Origin: Azoarcus sp.
GTDB lineage: Bacteria > Pseudomonadota > Gammaproteobacteria > Burkholderiales > Rhodocyclaceae
Reading direction: 5' to 3'
Length of the DNA stretch: 21,344 nucleotides
Assembly: GCA_031282905.1 (NCBI GenBank)
Contig: JAITCV010000090.1
Location: forward strand, 1 to 21,344
Below, in pieces: positions 7,052-14,578 of the stretch. A program made the position numbers and the translations under genes. A model generated the notes under the pieces. The model was not told where the DNA came from. It saw only the letters and a program-made list of their open reading frames with translations, and searched no databases. Every line of letters starts with the position of its first letter. Position 1 is the first letter of the stretch.

Positions 7052-7666
7052 ATGGCAATCAACTTCAAGGCGGACCGCCGCGAACAGCAGGGATCGAGTG
7101 CGAGCCGCCGCCTGCGCCGCACGGGCAAGCTTCCGGGCATCATCTACGGCGGCGGCAAGGACGCTACCCCGGTGCTGCTGGATCACAACGAACTTTTCCA
7201 CCTGCTGAAAAAGGAAGCCTTCCACTCCTCGCTGCTCACCGCTGAAATCGGCGGCGACAAGGAAACCGTGGTGTTGCGCGATACGCAATGGCATCCCTAC
7301 AAGCAGCAGGTGCTGCACATCGACTTCCTGCGTATCGACCCCAAGCAAGCAATCCACATCAAGGTACCGCTGCACTTCATCAACGGCGAAATCAGCCCGG
7401 CCGTCAAACTCCAGGGCAGCCTGATTTCCCATGTGATGACCGAAATCGACATCAAATGCCTGCCCGCCGACCTGCCGGAATACATCACCGTCGACCTGGC
7501 GGCACTCGAAACCGGTCATGCGCTGCACGTTTCGCATCTGCCGCTGCCCCAGGGCGTCGAAGTCGTCCATCACGGTGAAGGCGATCCAGTGGTAGCGAGC
7601 GCCCAGCAAAGCCGTGGTGAAGTCGCGGCCGGCAGCGAAGAGACCGCCGAAGGCGGCGCGGCCTGA
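7052..7666 (+). CDS. rplY: 50S ribosomal protein L25/general stress protein Ctc
   Basis: The protein binds 5S rRNA in the large ribosomal subunit. At 204 residues it is the long two-domain (CTC/TL5) form rather than the short 94-residue E. coli L25. The N-terminal L25 domain (about 1-95) has the pattern RxxxGSSASRRLRRTGKLPGIIYGGG and ends in the typical HPYKQQVLHIDFLRI. The C-terminal beta domain (about 96-185) contains PLHFING and the DLPEYITVDLAALETGHALHVSHLPLP segment. A short Ala/Glu tail follows. GGAG at 7039-7042 is the ribosome-binding site. The order prs-rplY-pth-ychF is widely conserved in proteobacteria. Confidence 0.95.
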   Translation: MAINFKADRREQQGSSASRRLRRTGKLPGIIYGGGKDATPVLLDHNELFHLLKKEAFHSSLLTAEIGGDKETVVLRDTQWHPYKQQVLHIDFLRIDPKQAIHIKVPLHFINGEISPAVKLQGSLISHVMTEIDIKCLPADLPEYITVDLAALETGHALHVSHLPLPQGVEVVHHGEGDPVVASAQQSRGEVAAGSEETAEGGAA

Positions 7667-7694
7667 TCTGTCATATAGCCGGCGAAAAACCGCG

Positions 7695-8330
7695 ATGGCG
7701 TCCACTCCGCCCCGCTTGGTCGTCGGCCTCGGCAACCCCGGCGGCGAATACACCGAAACCCGGCACAACGCCGGGTTTTGGTTTTGCGAGCGTCTCGGGC
7801 ACGAACTTGGCGCGCATTTCGCGTTCGAATCCCGCTTCCACGGCTTCGTCGCCCACGCGCGGGAAACCGGCCTGTGGCTATTGATGCCGCAAACCTACAT
7901 GAACCGCTCCGGACAGGCGATCGGCGCGCTGGCCCGTTTCTATCGCATTCCCCCCGCTGAAATCCTCATCATCCACGATGAACTCGACCTGCCTCCCGGC
8001 CAGATGCGCCTCAAATTCGGCGGTGGCCTGGGCGGCCACAACGGCCTCAAGGACGCCTGCGCCCATCTCGGCAGCCAGGACTTCTGGCGTCTGCGCATCG
8101 GCATCGGGCATCCGGGCGATCGCAACGAAGTCATCAACTACGTCCTCAAGCCGCCCCGCCGCGAAGAACGCCCGCTGATCGACGAGACCCTCGACCGCGC
8201 GCTGGCGAACTGGCCGTCGATGGCGCGCGGCGACTGGGAAAAAGCGGCCCAGCGTCTGAACGCCCGGCCGCCCAAAGCGGCCAAGGCGCAAACTCCCCCG
8301 TCCGGCCCCGCCGACAAGGAACCCTCATGA
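7695..8330 (+). CDS. pth: Peptidyl-tRNA hydrolase
   Basis: Pth frees tRNA from prematurely released peptidyl-tRNA. The 211-residue protein has the family core VVGLGNPGGEYTETRHNAGF with catalytic His24, TYMNRSGQA with Asn70, HDELDLPPG with Asp95, and GGHNGLKD with Asn116, followed by FWRLRIGIGHPG. The C-terminal tail (about 190-211) is Pro/Ala/Lys-rich and probably disordered. The start ATG 7695 comes 28 bases after rplY and lacks a strong ribosome-binding site, so coupling with rplY translation is possible. The stop overlaps ychF by four bases (ATGA). Confidence 0.95.
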   Translation: MASTPPRLVVGLGNPGGEYTETRHNAGFWFCERLGHELGAHFAFESRFHGFVAHARETGLWLLMPQTYMNRSGQAIGALARFYRIPPAEILIIHDELDLPPGQMRLKFGGGLGGHNGLKDACAHLGSQDFWRLRIGIGHPGDRNEVINYVLKPPRREERPLIDETLDRALANWPSMARGDWEKAAQRLNARPPKAAKAQTPPSGPADKEPS

Positions 8331-9418
8331 GCCTGAAATGCGGCATCGTTGGCCTGCCCAACGTTGGCAAATCCACCCTCTTCAACGCCCTCACCAAAGC
8401 GGGCATCGAAGCGGCGAATTACCCGTTTTGCACCATCGAACCCAATGTCGGCATCGTCGAAGTCCCCGACGCGCGCCTGGCGCGGCTTGCCGCCATCGTC
8501 CATCCGCAGAAAATCCAGCCCGCCATCGTCGAATTCGTCGACATCGCCGGACTGGTCGCGGGCGCATCCAAAGGCGAAGGGCTGGGCAACCAATTCCTCG
8601 CCAACATCCGCGAAACCGATGCGGTCATCCACGTAGTGCGTTGTTTCGCCGACGACAACATCGTCCACGTCTCCGGCGGCATCGACCCTGTGCGCGACAT
8701 CGAAATCATCGACACCGAACTTGCGCTTGCCGACCTTGCCACGGTCGACAAAGCCATCGCCCGCTACAAGCGCCCGGCGGCGGCGGGCGATAAAGAAGCC
8801 AAGACGCTACTTGCCGTGCTGGAAAAGTGCCTCGCCCAACTCGATGGCGGAGGTCCTGTGCGCGCGCTGGCGCTGCCGAAAGAAGAGCGCGCGCTGATCA
8901 AGCCCCTTTGCCTCATCACCGACAAGCCCGTGCTCTACGCCGCCAACGTGGCCGAAGACGGCTTTGGCGGCAATCCGCATCTGGAAGCCGTGCAAAAACG
9001 CGCCGCCGCCGAGCATGCGGAAACGGTCGCCCTCTGCGCCGCGATCGAATCCGAGATTGCCGACCTCGACGATGTCGACAAAAAGGATTTCCTCGAATCC
9101 ATGGGGCTGGAAGAACCCGGCCTCGACCGTCTCATCCGCGCCGCCTATAAACTTCTCGGGCTGCAAACCTACTTCACCGCCGGGGTGAAAGAAGTGCGCG
9201 CCTGGACAATCCACGCGGGCGACACCGCGCCGCAAGCCGCAGGCGTCATCCACACGGATTTCGAGCGCGGCTTCATCCGGGCGCAAACCATCGCTTTCGA
9301 GGACTTCATCCAATATCAGGGCGAGGCCGGCGCGAAAGAAGCAGGCAAGATGCGCGCCGAAGGGAAGGATTACGTGGTGAAGGATGGGGATGTGATGAAT
9401 TTTCTGTTCAATGTGTGA
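8327..9418 (+). CDS. ychF: Redox-regulated ATPase YchF (Obg family)
   Basis: YchF is a ribosome-associated P-loop protein of the Obg family that prefers ATP to GTP. The 363-residue length is exactly typical. Visible are the Walker A GLPNVGKST (9-17), the G2/switch region NYPFCTIEPNVG (31-42), G3 DIAGLVAGASKGEGLGNQFL, and the NVAE sequence in place of the GTPase NKxD, which explains the relaxed specificity. A coiled-coil insertion and a C-terminal TGS domain (TYFTAGVKEVRAWTI through to KDYVVKDGDVMNFLFNV) complete the protein. It overlaps pth by four bases and ends the plus-strand block. Confidence 0.97.
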   Translation: MSLKCGIVGLPNVGKSTLFNALTKAGIEAANYPFCTIEPNVGIVEVPDARLARLAAIVHPQKIQPAIVEFVDIAGLVAGASKGEGLGNQFLANIRETDAVIHVVRCFADDNIVHVSGGIDPVRDIEIIDTELALADLATVDKAIARYKRPAAAGDKEAKTLLAVLEKCLAQLDGGGPVRALALPKEERALIKPLCLITDKPVLYAANVAEDGFGGNPHLEAVQKRAAAEHAETVALCAAIESEIADLDDVDKKDFLESMGLEEPGLDRLIRAAYKLLGLQTYFTAGVKEVRAWTIHAGDTAPQAAGVIHTDFERGFIRAQTIAFEDFIQYQGEAGAKEAGKMRAEGKDYVVKDGDVMNFLFNV

Positions 9419-9461
9419 GGTAGCGAACTGCCGCGTGGATTGTCACGTCGCCGTATTTCAA

Positions 9462-9494
9462 GCGGATATTCGGCGCTTTGCGCCGGATATCCGC
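9462..9494. terminator. Strong hairpin between convergent ychF and aceB
   Basis: A 15-base arm at 9462-9476 pairs with 9480-9494 around a TTT loop, with a single G-U. It lies between two convergent genes and probably stops transcription from both sides. Neither strand has a classical T-run directly after the stem. Confidence 0.6.
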
Positions 9495-9510
9495 CCCTTT
9501 CCCGCAAAAA

Positions 9511-9538
9511 TGGAAAAGAAAAAGTGGAAAAGAAAAAA
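9511..9538. repeat. Tandem 14-base A-rich repeat
   Basis: TGGAAAAGAAAAAG (9511-9524) is followed at once by TGGAAAAGAAAAAA (9525-9538). On the minus strand this is a pyrimidine-rich tract directly after the aceB stop and before the hairpin at 9462-9494. It may assist termination. Confidence 0.65.
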
Positions 9539-9543
9539 TGCGC

Positions 9544-11142
9544 CTATTCCATCGCCTCATATAGCGGCAATGTCAGGAACTCGGGGTAATCCGGCCTGAG
9601 CGACATTTCGGCAAAGATTTTCGCGGCCTGATCGTAGGTCGCCACCTCTTCGCCCTGCGCGGTGACGGTGGCTTTGACCTCGAGCACTTCCTCGTCGATC
9701 ATGGCTTGCACCATCTCCGCCGTCACCTTGCGGCCATCGTCCAGTACGCCCTTGGGCGAGACGACCCATTGCCAGACTTGCGAACGGGATATCTCGGCGG
9801 TGGCGGCGTCTTCCATCAGGTTGTGGATGGGGACGCAGCCATTGCCCGCCAGCCACGAGCCAAGGTAGTGGATGCCGACATTGATGTTGTTGCGCAAGCC
9901 CGCTTCGGTGATCGGCTGCGCGGGACGAAAGTCGAGCCAGTCCTTGGGGCCCAGGGTGGCGGAGACTTGTTTTTCCCACTGGTTTGGCCGTTTGCCGAGG
10001 ACGTTGACGAATTCTTCCATGGCGATGTCGACCAGCCCCGGGTGCGCGACCCAGCCGCCGTCATAGCCATCGGTGGCGTCGCGCCGCTTGTCGTGACGCA
10101 CGCCCGCGAGCGCTTTTTCGTTGGCGGCCGCGTCGTTCTTGATCGGAATCAGGGCACTCATGCCGCCGATTGCGGGCGCGCCGCGCTTGTGGCAGGCTTG
10201 CACCAGCGCGAGCGCGTAGGAGCGCATGAAAGGCACTTCCATGGTGATCGCGCCACGATTGGCGAGACAGAAATCCTTGTTTTTCCTGAATTTCTTGATG
10301 CAGGAGAAGATGTAATCCCAGCGTCCGGCGTTGAGTCCGGCGGAATGTTCGCGCAATTCGTGGAGGATTTCTTCCATCTCGAATGTCGCAAGGATGGTTT
10401 CGACCAGTACGGTGGCCTTGATCGTGCCGCGCGGCAAGCCAATGTGGTCCTGCGCCGCGCAGAAGATGTCGTTCCACAGCCGGGCTTCGAGATGGCTTTC
10501 GAGTTTGGGCAGGTAATAGAAAGGCCCCGCGCCGCGCGCGATCTGCTCCTTGGCGTTATGGAAAAACGCAAGGGCGAAATCGAAGATGCCGCCCGAGACC
10601 CGTTCGCCGTCGACCCGCACATGTTTTTCGTCCAGATGCCAGCCGCGCGCGCGAATTTGCAGGGTGGCGGTCTTGTCCTTGAGCCGGTATTGCTTGCCCG
10701 CTTCGTTCGTAAACGCGAGTTCGCGGCGGATGGCTTGGTAGAGGTTGATCTGGCCCTGGATCTGGTTTTCCCACTTCGGGCTGTTGGAATCCTCGAAGTC
10801 GGCCATGTAGGAGTCCGCGCCGGAATTGAGGGCGTTGATGATCATCTTGGCTTCGACCGGGCCGGTGATCTCCACGCGGCGGCATGCCAGCGCGGGTGGC
10901 AGCGGGGCGATTTTCCATTCGTCTTCGCGGATATGGCGGGTCTCGGGCAGGAAATCGGGCATCTCGCCCGCGTCGATGCGGGCTTGGCGTTCGATGCGCT
11001 TGTGCAGGAGTTCCTTGCGGCGCGGCTCGAAGGCGCGATGCAGCTTGGCGACGAATTCGAGCGCCTCGAAGCTCAGGATGGCATCGTAACCGGGGTGGAT
11101 GGGCGCGTCGATGGTGACGCCCGGAGGTAGCTTGAGATTCAT
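9544..11142 (-). CDS. aceB: Malate synthase A
   Basis: AceB condenses glyoxylate with acetyl-CoA to give malate, the second step of the glyoxylate bypass. The 532-residue length and sequence fit form A rather than the longer form G. Family features include the RxxLxxxR-rich N-terminal region, DSYMADFEDSNSPKWENQIQGQINL, RARGWHLDEKHV, GPFYYLPKLESHLEARLWNDIF, TVLVETILATFEMEEILHELREH with the acidic metal-site residues, GRWDYIFSCIKKF, GGWVAHPGL and NINVGIHYLGSWL. The C-terminal domain has EISRSQVWQWV. AGGA lies 6-9 bases before the ATG. It is downstream of aceA on the same strand, 118 bases away, with a hairpin and short repeats between. Confidence 0.96.
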   Translation of the reverse strand: MNLKLPPGVTIDAPIHPGYDAILSFEALEFVAKLHRAFEPRRKELLHKRIERQARIDAGEMPDFLPETRHIREDEWKIAPLPPALACRRVEITGPVEAKMIINALNSGADSYMADFEDSNSPKWENQIQGQINLYQAIRRELAFTNEAGKQYRLKDKTATLQIRARGWHLDEKHVRVDGERVSGGIFDFALAFFHNAKEQIARGAGPFYYLPKLESHLEARLWNDIFCAAQDHIGLPRGTIKATVLVETILATFEMEEILHELREHSAGLNAGRWDYIFSCIKKFRKNKDFCLANRGAITMEVPFMRSYALALVQACHKRGAPAIGGMSALIPIKNDAAANEKALAGVRHDKRRDATDGYDGGWVAHPGLVDIAMEEFVNVLGKRPNQWEKQVSATLGPKDWLDFRPAQPITEAGLRNNINVGIHYLGSWLAGNGCVPIHNLMEDAATAEISRSQVWQWVVSPKGVLDDGRKVTAEMVQAMIDEEVLEVKATVTAQGEEVATYDQAAKIFAEMSLRPDYPEFLTLPLYEAME

Positions 11143-11157
11143 GGGAATCCTTTTGGG

Positions 11158-11195
11158 AAAAAGCGCTCGCGGAAAAACACGCTCGCGGAAAAGCG
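11158..11195. repeat. Imperfect tandem repeat in the aceB leader
   Basis: AAAAAGCGCTCGCGG (11158-11172) is followed by AAAAACACGCTCGCGG (11173-11188) and a partial AAAAGCG (11189-11195). The units sit in the untranslated leader of aceB, upstream of its ribosome-binding site. Confidence 0.65.
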
Positions 11196-11206
11196 TTGAA
11201 GGAAGA

Positions 11207-11238
11207 GCCGGGACGATCCGTGCTGCAATCGTCCCGGC
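11207..11238 (-). terminator. 11-bp hairpin between aceA and aceB
   Basis: GCCGGGACGAT (11207-11217) and ATCGTCCCGGC (11228-11238) pair perfectly around a 10-base loop, 22 bases past the aceA stop on the minus strand. Only a loose pyrimidine run follows in the transcription direction. It could be a partial terminator, or a 3' stabilising structure that makes aceA mRNA more abundant than aceB. Confidence 0.55.
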
Positions 11239-11260
11239 ATGACCTCGTTTGCGGCAGTGC

Positions 11261-12568
11261 TCAGTGGAACTGCGCTTCTTCGGTCGAGCCTTCCAGCGCC
11301 TTCACCGAGGAGCAGCCGCCCTGGATGACCGTGGTCACGTCATCGAAATAGCCCGCGCCGACTTCTTGTTGGTGGGAAACAAAGGTGTAACCCTGTTCGC
11401 GGGCGGCGAATTCGGGTTCCTGCACCATTTCGGTGTAATGACGCATGCCTTCGCCACGCGCGTAGGCGTGGGCGAAACGGAAGGTGTTGAACCAGTTGAT
11501 GTGAATACCGGCCAAGGTGATGAATTGATACTTGTAGCCAAGCGCGGCGAGCTCGTCCTGGAAACCGGCGATGGTTTTGTCATCGAGGTTCTTCTTCCAG
11601 TTGAACGACGGCGAGCAGTTGTAGGCCAGCAGTCTGCCGGGACTGGCCGCTTGCACGGCCTGGGCGAATTCGCGCGCGAAGCCCAGATCGGGCGTTGCCG
11701 TCTCGCACCACACCAGATCGGCATAGGGCGCATAGGCGACGCCGCGCGAAATCGATTGCTCCAGGCCGTTCCTGACCCGGTAAAACCCTTCCGGGGTACG
11801 CTCGCCGGTGAGGAAAGGCCGGTCGTTGGCGTCGTGGTCGGAGGTCAGCAGATTCGCGGCCTCGGCGTCGGTGCGCGCCAGGATGAGGGTCGGCACCCCC
11901 ATGGTGTCGGCGGCAAAACGGGCCGCGGTCAGCTTGTCGATGGCTTCGCGGGTCGGCACCAGCACCTTGCCGCCCATGTGGCCACACTTCTTCACCGCCG
12001 CCAGTTGATCTTCGAAATGCACTCCCGCCGCGCCTGCCGCGATCATGTTCTTCATCAACTCGAAGGCGTTCAGCACGCCGCCGAACCCGGCTTCGGCATC
12101 GGCGACGATGGGAAGGAAATAGTCGATGAAGCCTTCATCGCCCGGATTGATGTCGCGCGCGTACTGGATTTCGTCGGCGCGCTTGAAGGTGTTGTTGATG
12201 CGACGCACCATGGTGGGCACCGAATCATAGGCGTAGAGCGATTGATCCGGATACATGGTCTCCGAGGTGTTGCCGTCGGCGGCGACTTGCCAGCCGGAGA
12301 GATATACGGCTTCCAGCCCGGCTTTGGCCTGCTGCATCGCCTGCCCGGCGCTGATCGCGCCGAAAGCATTGACATAAGGCTTTTTCGCCCCGCCGTGGAG
12401 CTTCTTCCACAACTTTTCCGCGCCGTTCTTCGCCAATGTGTATTCGATCTGCACCGAGCCACGCAGGCGCACCACGTCCGCCGCGCTGTAATTGCGGCGG
12501 ATGCCTTGCCAGCGGGGGTTCGTCGTCCATTCCTGTTCCAGCGCGCGGATGTCTGCTTCACGGGTCAT
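11261..12568 (-). CDS. aceA: Isocitrate lyase
   Basis: AceA cleaves isocitrate to succinate and glyoxylate, the committed step of the glyoxylate bypass, allowing growth on acetate and fatty acids. The 435-residue length matches the E. coli-type enzyme. The signature KKCGHMGGK lies at 193-201 with catalytic Cys195. Other family segments are SGWQVAADGN (91-100), DQSLYAYDSVP (108-118), PIVADAEAGFGG (153-164), VHFEDQ, LARTDAEAANLLTSDHD and YNCSPSFNWKKNL. GGAGATGTAGCATG gives a strong ribosome-binding site. A probable promoter and an 18-bp palindrome lie upstream at 12611-12661. It is transcribed toward aceB. Confidence 0.97.
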   Translation of the reverse strand: MTREADIRALEQEWTTNPRWQGIRRNYSAADVVRLRGSVQIEYTLAKNGAEKLWKKLHGGAKKPYVNAFGAISAGQAMQQAKAGLEAVYLSGWQVAADGNTSETMYPDQSLYAYDSVPTMVRRINNTFKRADEIQYARDINPGDEGFIDYFLPIVADAEAGFGGVLNAFELMKNMIAAGAAGVHFEDQLAAVKKCGHMGGKVLVPTREAIDKLTAARFAADTMGVPTLILARTDAEAANLLTSDHDANDRPFLTGERTPEGFYRVRNGLEQSISRGVAYAPYADLVWCETATPDLGFAREFAQAVQAASPGRLLAYNCSPSFNWKKNLDDKTIAGFQDELAALGYKYQFITLAGIHINWFNTFRFAHAYARGEGMRHYTEMVQEPEFAAREQGYTFVSHQQEVGAGYFDDVTTVIQGGCSSVKALEGSTEEAQFH

Positions 12569-12610
12569 GCTACATCTCCTTCATGTCTTGGGTGAGCCGG
12601 ATAGTCCGGT

Positions 12611-12628
12611 ATGTCTTGTATAAGACAT
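12611..12628. promoter_or_regulatory. Palindromic operator-like site upstream of aceA
   Basis: ATGTCTTGTATAAGACAT is a palindrome with perfect 7-bp arms (ATGTCTT/AAGACAT) around a 4-base centre. It sits just downstream of the proposed aceA -10 element, so it would cover the transcription start. A further half-site ATGTCTT occurs at 12583-12589. The shape fits a dimeric repressor such as a GntR-family protein. The regulator is not in the window. Confidence 0.6.
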
Positions 12629-12633
12629 GAGTT

Positions 12634-12661
12634 ATGTTAGCAGATTTACGTTTTTGCGCAA
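12634..12661 (-). promoter_or_regulatory. Probable aceA promoter
   Basis: Reading the minus strand, TTGCGC (12661-12656) and TAACAT (12639-12634) are 16 bases apart. They lie upstream of aceA and directly before the palindrome at 12611-12628. The -10 matches consensus at four of six bases and the -35 at three, so this is a moderate sigma70 candidate that may need an activator or derepression. Confidence 0.4.
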
Positions 12662-13039
12662 GCGCCACATAAAAGTAGCGAGGCTCTGTATCTATCCGCT
12701 TTGATAGCGCGATGCTTGTCTGGTCGTCATGGTCTCCTCATGAAAGGACATCCACGCCAACCCGTTGGACATATCCTGGATTTCCACGTCGCCTCGCGTC
12801 TTGCAATGACGATCGGGGAGCAGCCGGGAGCGCGGGCATCTTGCCCGCCGTGGGCGGGGATGCTGTCTGGTAATGACAAATAATTTTATTTCCGATTCAT
12901 TGCACGCGGGCCGTGGCATGGTTCGCCCTGCCGCTGTGTTCCAAGGTGACTGTCTCTGCCCCGAAATATTGGCGTCGCGCGCTTCATACCCGCTCTTGTT
13001 GCGGCACAATAGCCCGGTGTTCATCCAGCCTGACCGACC
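12662..13039. other. Gene-free divergent region between aceA and the YiiX-like gene
   Basis: No convincing gene is present on either strand. The open frames here lack start signals and look like chance. The region holds the hairpin repeats listed separately at 12777-12858 and a short AT-rich stretch (12875-12900). The promoter of the gene at 13040 should lie in its right half, but I see no clear -35/-10 pair. Confidence 0.5.
12777..12858. repeat. Probable dispersed hairpin repeats
   Basis: The stretch at 12777-12812 (beginning TGGATTTCCACGTCGC and ending GCAATGACGA) resembles the widespread intergenic TGGATTxCCxCG...GCAATGACG type of element. It is followed by GCGGGCA/TGCCCGC (12832-12838 with 12842-12848, loop TCT), which overlaps a second hairpin CCCGCC/GGCGGG (12844-12849 with 12853-12858). 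These look like REP-like or decayed mobile sequences. Only one copy of each is in the window, so repetition cannot be shown here. Confidence 0.4.
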
Positions 13040-14509
13040 ATGAGCCGCTTTTTCCGGGCATTTCTTCTCTTGATGCTCGCTTTTCCTTTCCGTGCCGAAT
13101 CGCTTCCCGACCTTTCCCCCCGCGCCTGCGATCCGCCGCGGGATCGCGCGGGAATGGAGCGTGAACTGCGGGATTACCTGCGTCTTTCCGAAGAGGCGCT
13201 TGCCATGCGCGCGATGGCGATCCGTCTCTACCATGAGCTGGAAGCGAGGAAGAAACAGGGCTTGGCCTTGAGCGGCCAGGATTTGCACCGCATCAATCAG
13301 GGGGCGGTCCATCTGCTCGAACAGCGCGCCACCTTGCTCGAAACGGCGCTGGCGCATGAATGCTGGACGAAAACGCCGCCGGATGCCGATCCGGAAACGG
13401 GGGACATTCAGCGCGCTGGCGTGCTGGTTTCGCTTTCCGCAGCCCTGATCTTGTACGACAACTATCTTTCCGCGATCTCGCTTTTCCATGATGACGCGGA
13501 TTTCAGGCGGCATCTCAACAAACCCGACACGGGGTTCAATCTCGATGCCAATGAACTGCAACGCGCCGACATGATGTTCGCTTCTCCCGAGCTTCGCCAG
13601 CGGGTGCGGCGGGCGATCGAGTGGTATCAGAAATATGGCAATGCCCGCTCCGGTTTCGAGGGCTACGATTATTTGTTCCAGTCCATCGCGCAAAGCCCTT
13701 CTTACCATTTCGTGCGGAAAAGACGCCCCTTGTATGTCCTGGGCCATATCTTCGAGGTTTTCGGCAATTTCACCGTGGATTCGCTCGTCCATTTGAAGGA
13801 TGAAAGCAGCCATTTTTCCAGCCTGATGTTCGGCAATACCATGGGGTTGGTGGAAATGAGACACGGCAAGCTTCGTGACAAGCCGGAAATCGAACGGCAT
13901 GTGCGCGGCCAATTGCGGGCGGGCGATATCCTGCTGGAAAAAACGCCGTTCCGGCTCACCGACACCTTCATTCCCGGCCATTGGGGTCACGCCGCCATCT
14001 GGGTCGGCACGGAGGAGGAACTGACCGGTCTCGGCATCTGGCAGCATCCGGTGGTGCAGGCGCACCATGCCGCCATTCGTGATGGGCGCGGCGTCGTCGA
14101 GGCGCTGCGCAGCGGCGTGGAGACCAACACCGTCGCTCATTTCATGAATATCGACGATCTTGCCGTGCTGCGCCACGCGGGGATGGGCGATGAAGACCGC
14201 GCGCAAACCATCCTCCATACCTTGCGCCAGGTGGGCAAGGCATATGATTTCAATTTCAACGCCGAGACGACCGACCGGATGTTCTGCTCCAAACTCATTT
14301 ATATGGCCTATGGCGGCATCGACTGGCCGAATTCGCGCATGTTGGGACGCTTCACCATCAGTCCGGACGATATTGCGCAGCGTTCGATCCGCAACGGCCC
14401 ATTGCATATCGTGTTGCTCTATCACGATGGCAAGCGGGTCGATGCGCCCGCGCCAGTTATGGAGCGTATGCTGGGGAAGAATCCACTCTCCGATCTGGCT
14501 GCTCGTTGA
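13040..14509 (+). CDS. Exported YiiX/YebB-like permuted NlpC/P60 papain-like hydrolase
   Basis: The 489-residue protein has an N-terminal signal peptide (hydrophobic 4-17, cleavage near AES). Residues about 290-470 form a permuted NlpC/P60 domain of the YiiX type: LRAGDILLEKTP (292-303), then HWGHAAIWVG with the catalytic His candidate at 317, and TDRMFCSKLIYMAY with Cys416 as nucleophile candidate. In this permuted group the His motif precedes the Cys, as seen here. Family members are cysteine peptidases or lipid/amide hydrolases, and the substrate is unknown. The N-terminal half (about 25-285) is helical and charged, has no domain I recognise, and includes a hydrophobic stretch at 127-148. 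The gene sits alone between aceA (divergent) and the isc operon. Its stop is 105 bases before iscR and close to the IscR sites. Confidence 0.8.
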   Translation: MSRFFRAFLLLMLAFPFRAESLPDLSPRACDPPRDRAGMERELRDYLRLSEEALAMRAMAIRLYHELEARKKQGLALSGQDLHRINQGAVHLLEQRATLLETALAHECWTKTPPDADPETGDIQRAGVLVSLSAALILYDNYLSAISLFHDDADFRRHLNKPDTGFNLDANELQRADMMFASPELRQRVRRAIEWYQKYGNARSGFEGYDYLFQSIAQSPSYHFVRKRRPLYVLGHIFEVFGNFTVDSLVHLKDESSHFSSLMFGNTMGLVEMRHGKLRDKPEIERHVRGQLRAGDILLEKTPFRLTDTFIPGHWGHAAIWVGTEEELTGLGIWQHPVVQAHHAAIRDGRGVVEALRSGVETNTVAHFMNIDDLAVLRHAGMGDEDRAQTILHTLRQVGKAYDFNFNAETTDRMFCSKLIYMAYGGIDWPNSRMLGRFTISPDDIAQRSIRNGPLHIVLLYHDGKRVDAPAPVMERMLGKNPLSDLAAR

Positions 14510-14526
14510 CCACGAATGAGTCATGG

Positions 14527-14551
14527 TTAGTTGACCATTTCCCACGGGTAT
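14527..14551 (+). promoter_or_regulatory. Type-1-like IscR binding site 1
   Basis: TTAGTTGACCATTTCCCACGGGTAT fits the type 1 IscR consensus I recall from E. coli (ATASYYGACTRwwwYAGTCRRSTAT) at about 9/11 bases in the left half and 7/10 in the right. It overlaps the -35 element. Holo-IscR ([2Fe-2S]) would repress here. Confidence 0.75.
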
Positions 14552-14558
14552 GTATAGT
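14531..14558 (+). promoter_or_regulatory. isc operon promoter
   Basis: TTGACC (14531-14536) and TATAGT (14553-14558) each match the sigma70 consensus at five of six bases, with a 16-base spacer. Transcription would start near 14565, about 50 bases before iscR. Both elements lie within the two IscR sites. Confidence 0.75.
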
Positions 14559-14578
14559 TGAGAGAAAAAATCGGGTAC
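14554..14578 (+). promoter_or_regulatory. Type-1-like IscR binding site 2
   Basis: ATAGTTGAGAGAAAAAATCGGGTAC matches the type 1 IscR consensus at about 9/11 and 8/10 in the two halves. It covers the -10 element and the presumed start, 27 bases after site 1. The paired arrangement resembles the multi-site iscR promoter of E. coli. Confidence 0.75.

Noticed and set aside
9706..11130. 474-codon plus-strand open frame opposite aceB
   Set aside because: Antisense shadow of a well-recognised malate synthase.
11249..12595. 448-codon plus-strand open frame opposite aceA
   Set aside because: Antisense shadow of isocitrate lyase. No family features were seen in its translation.
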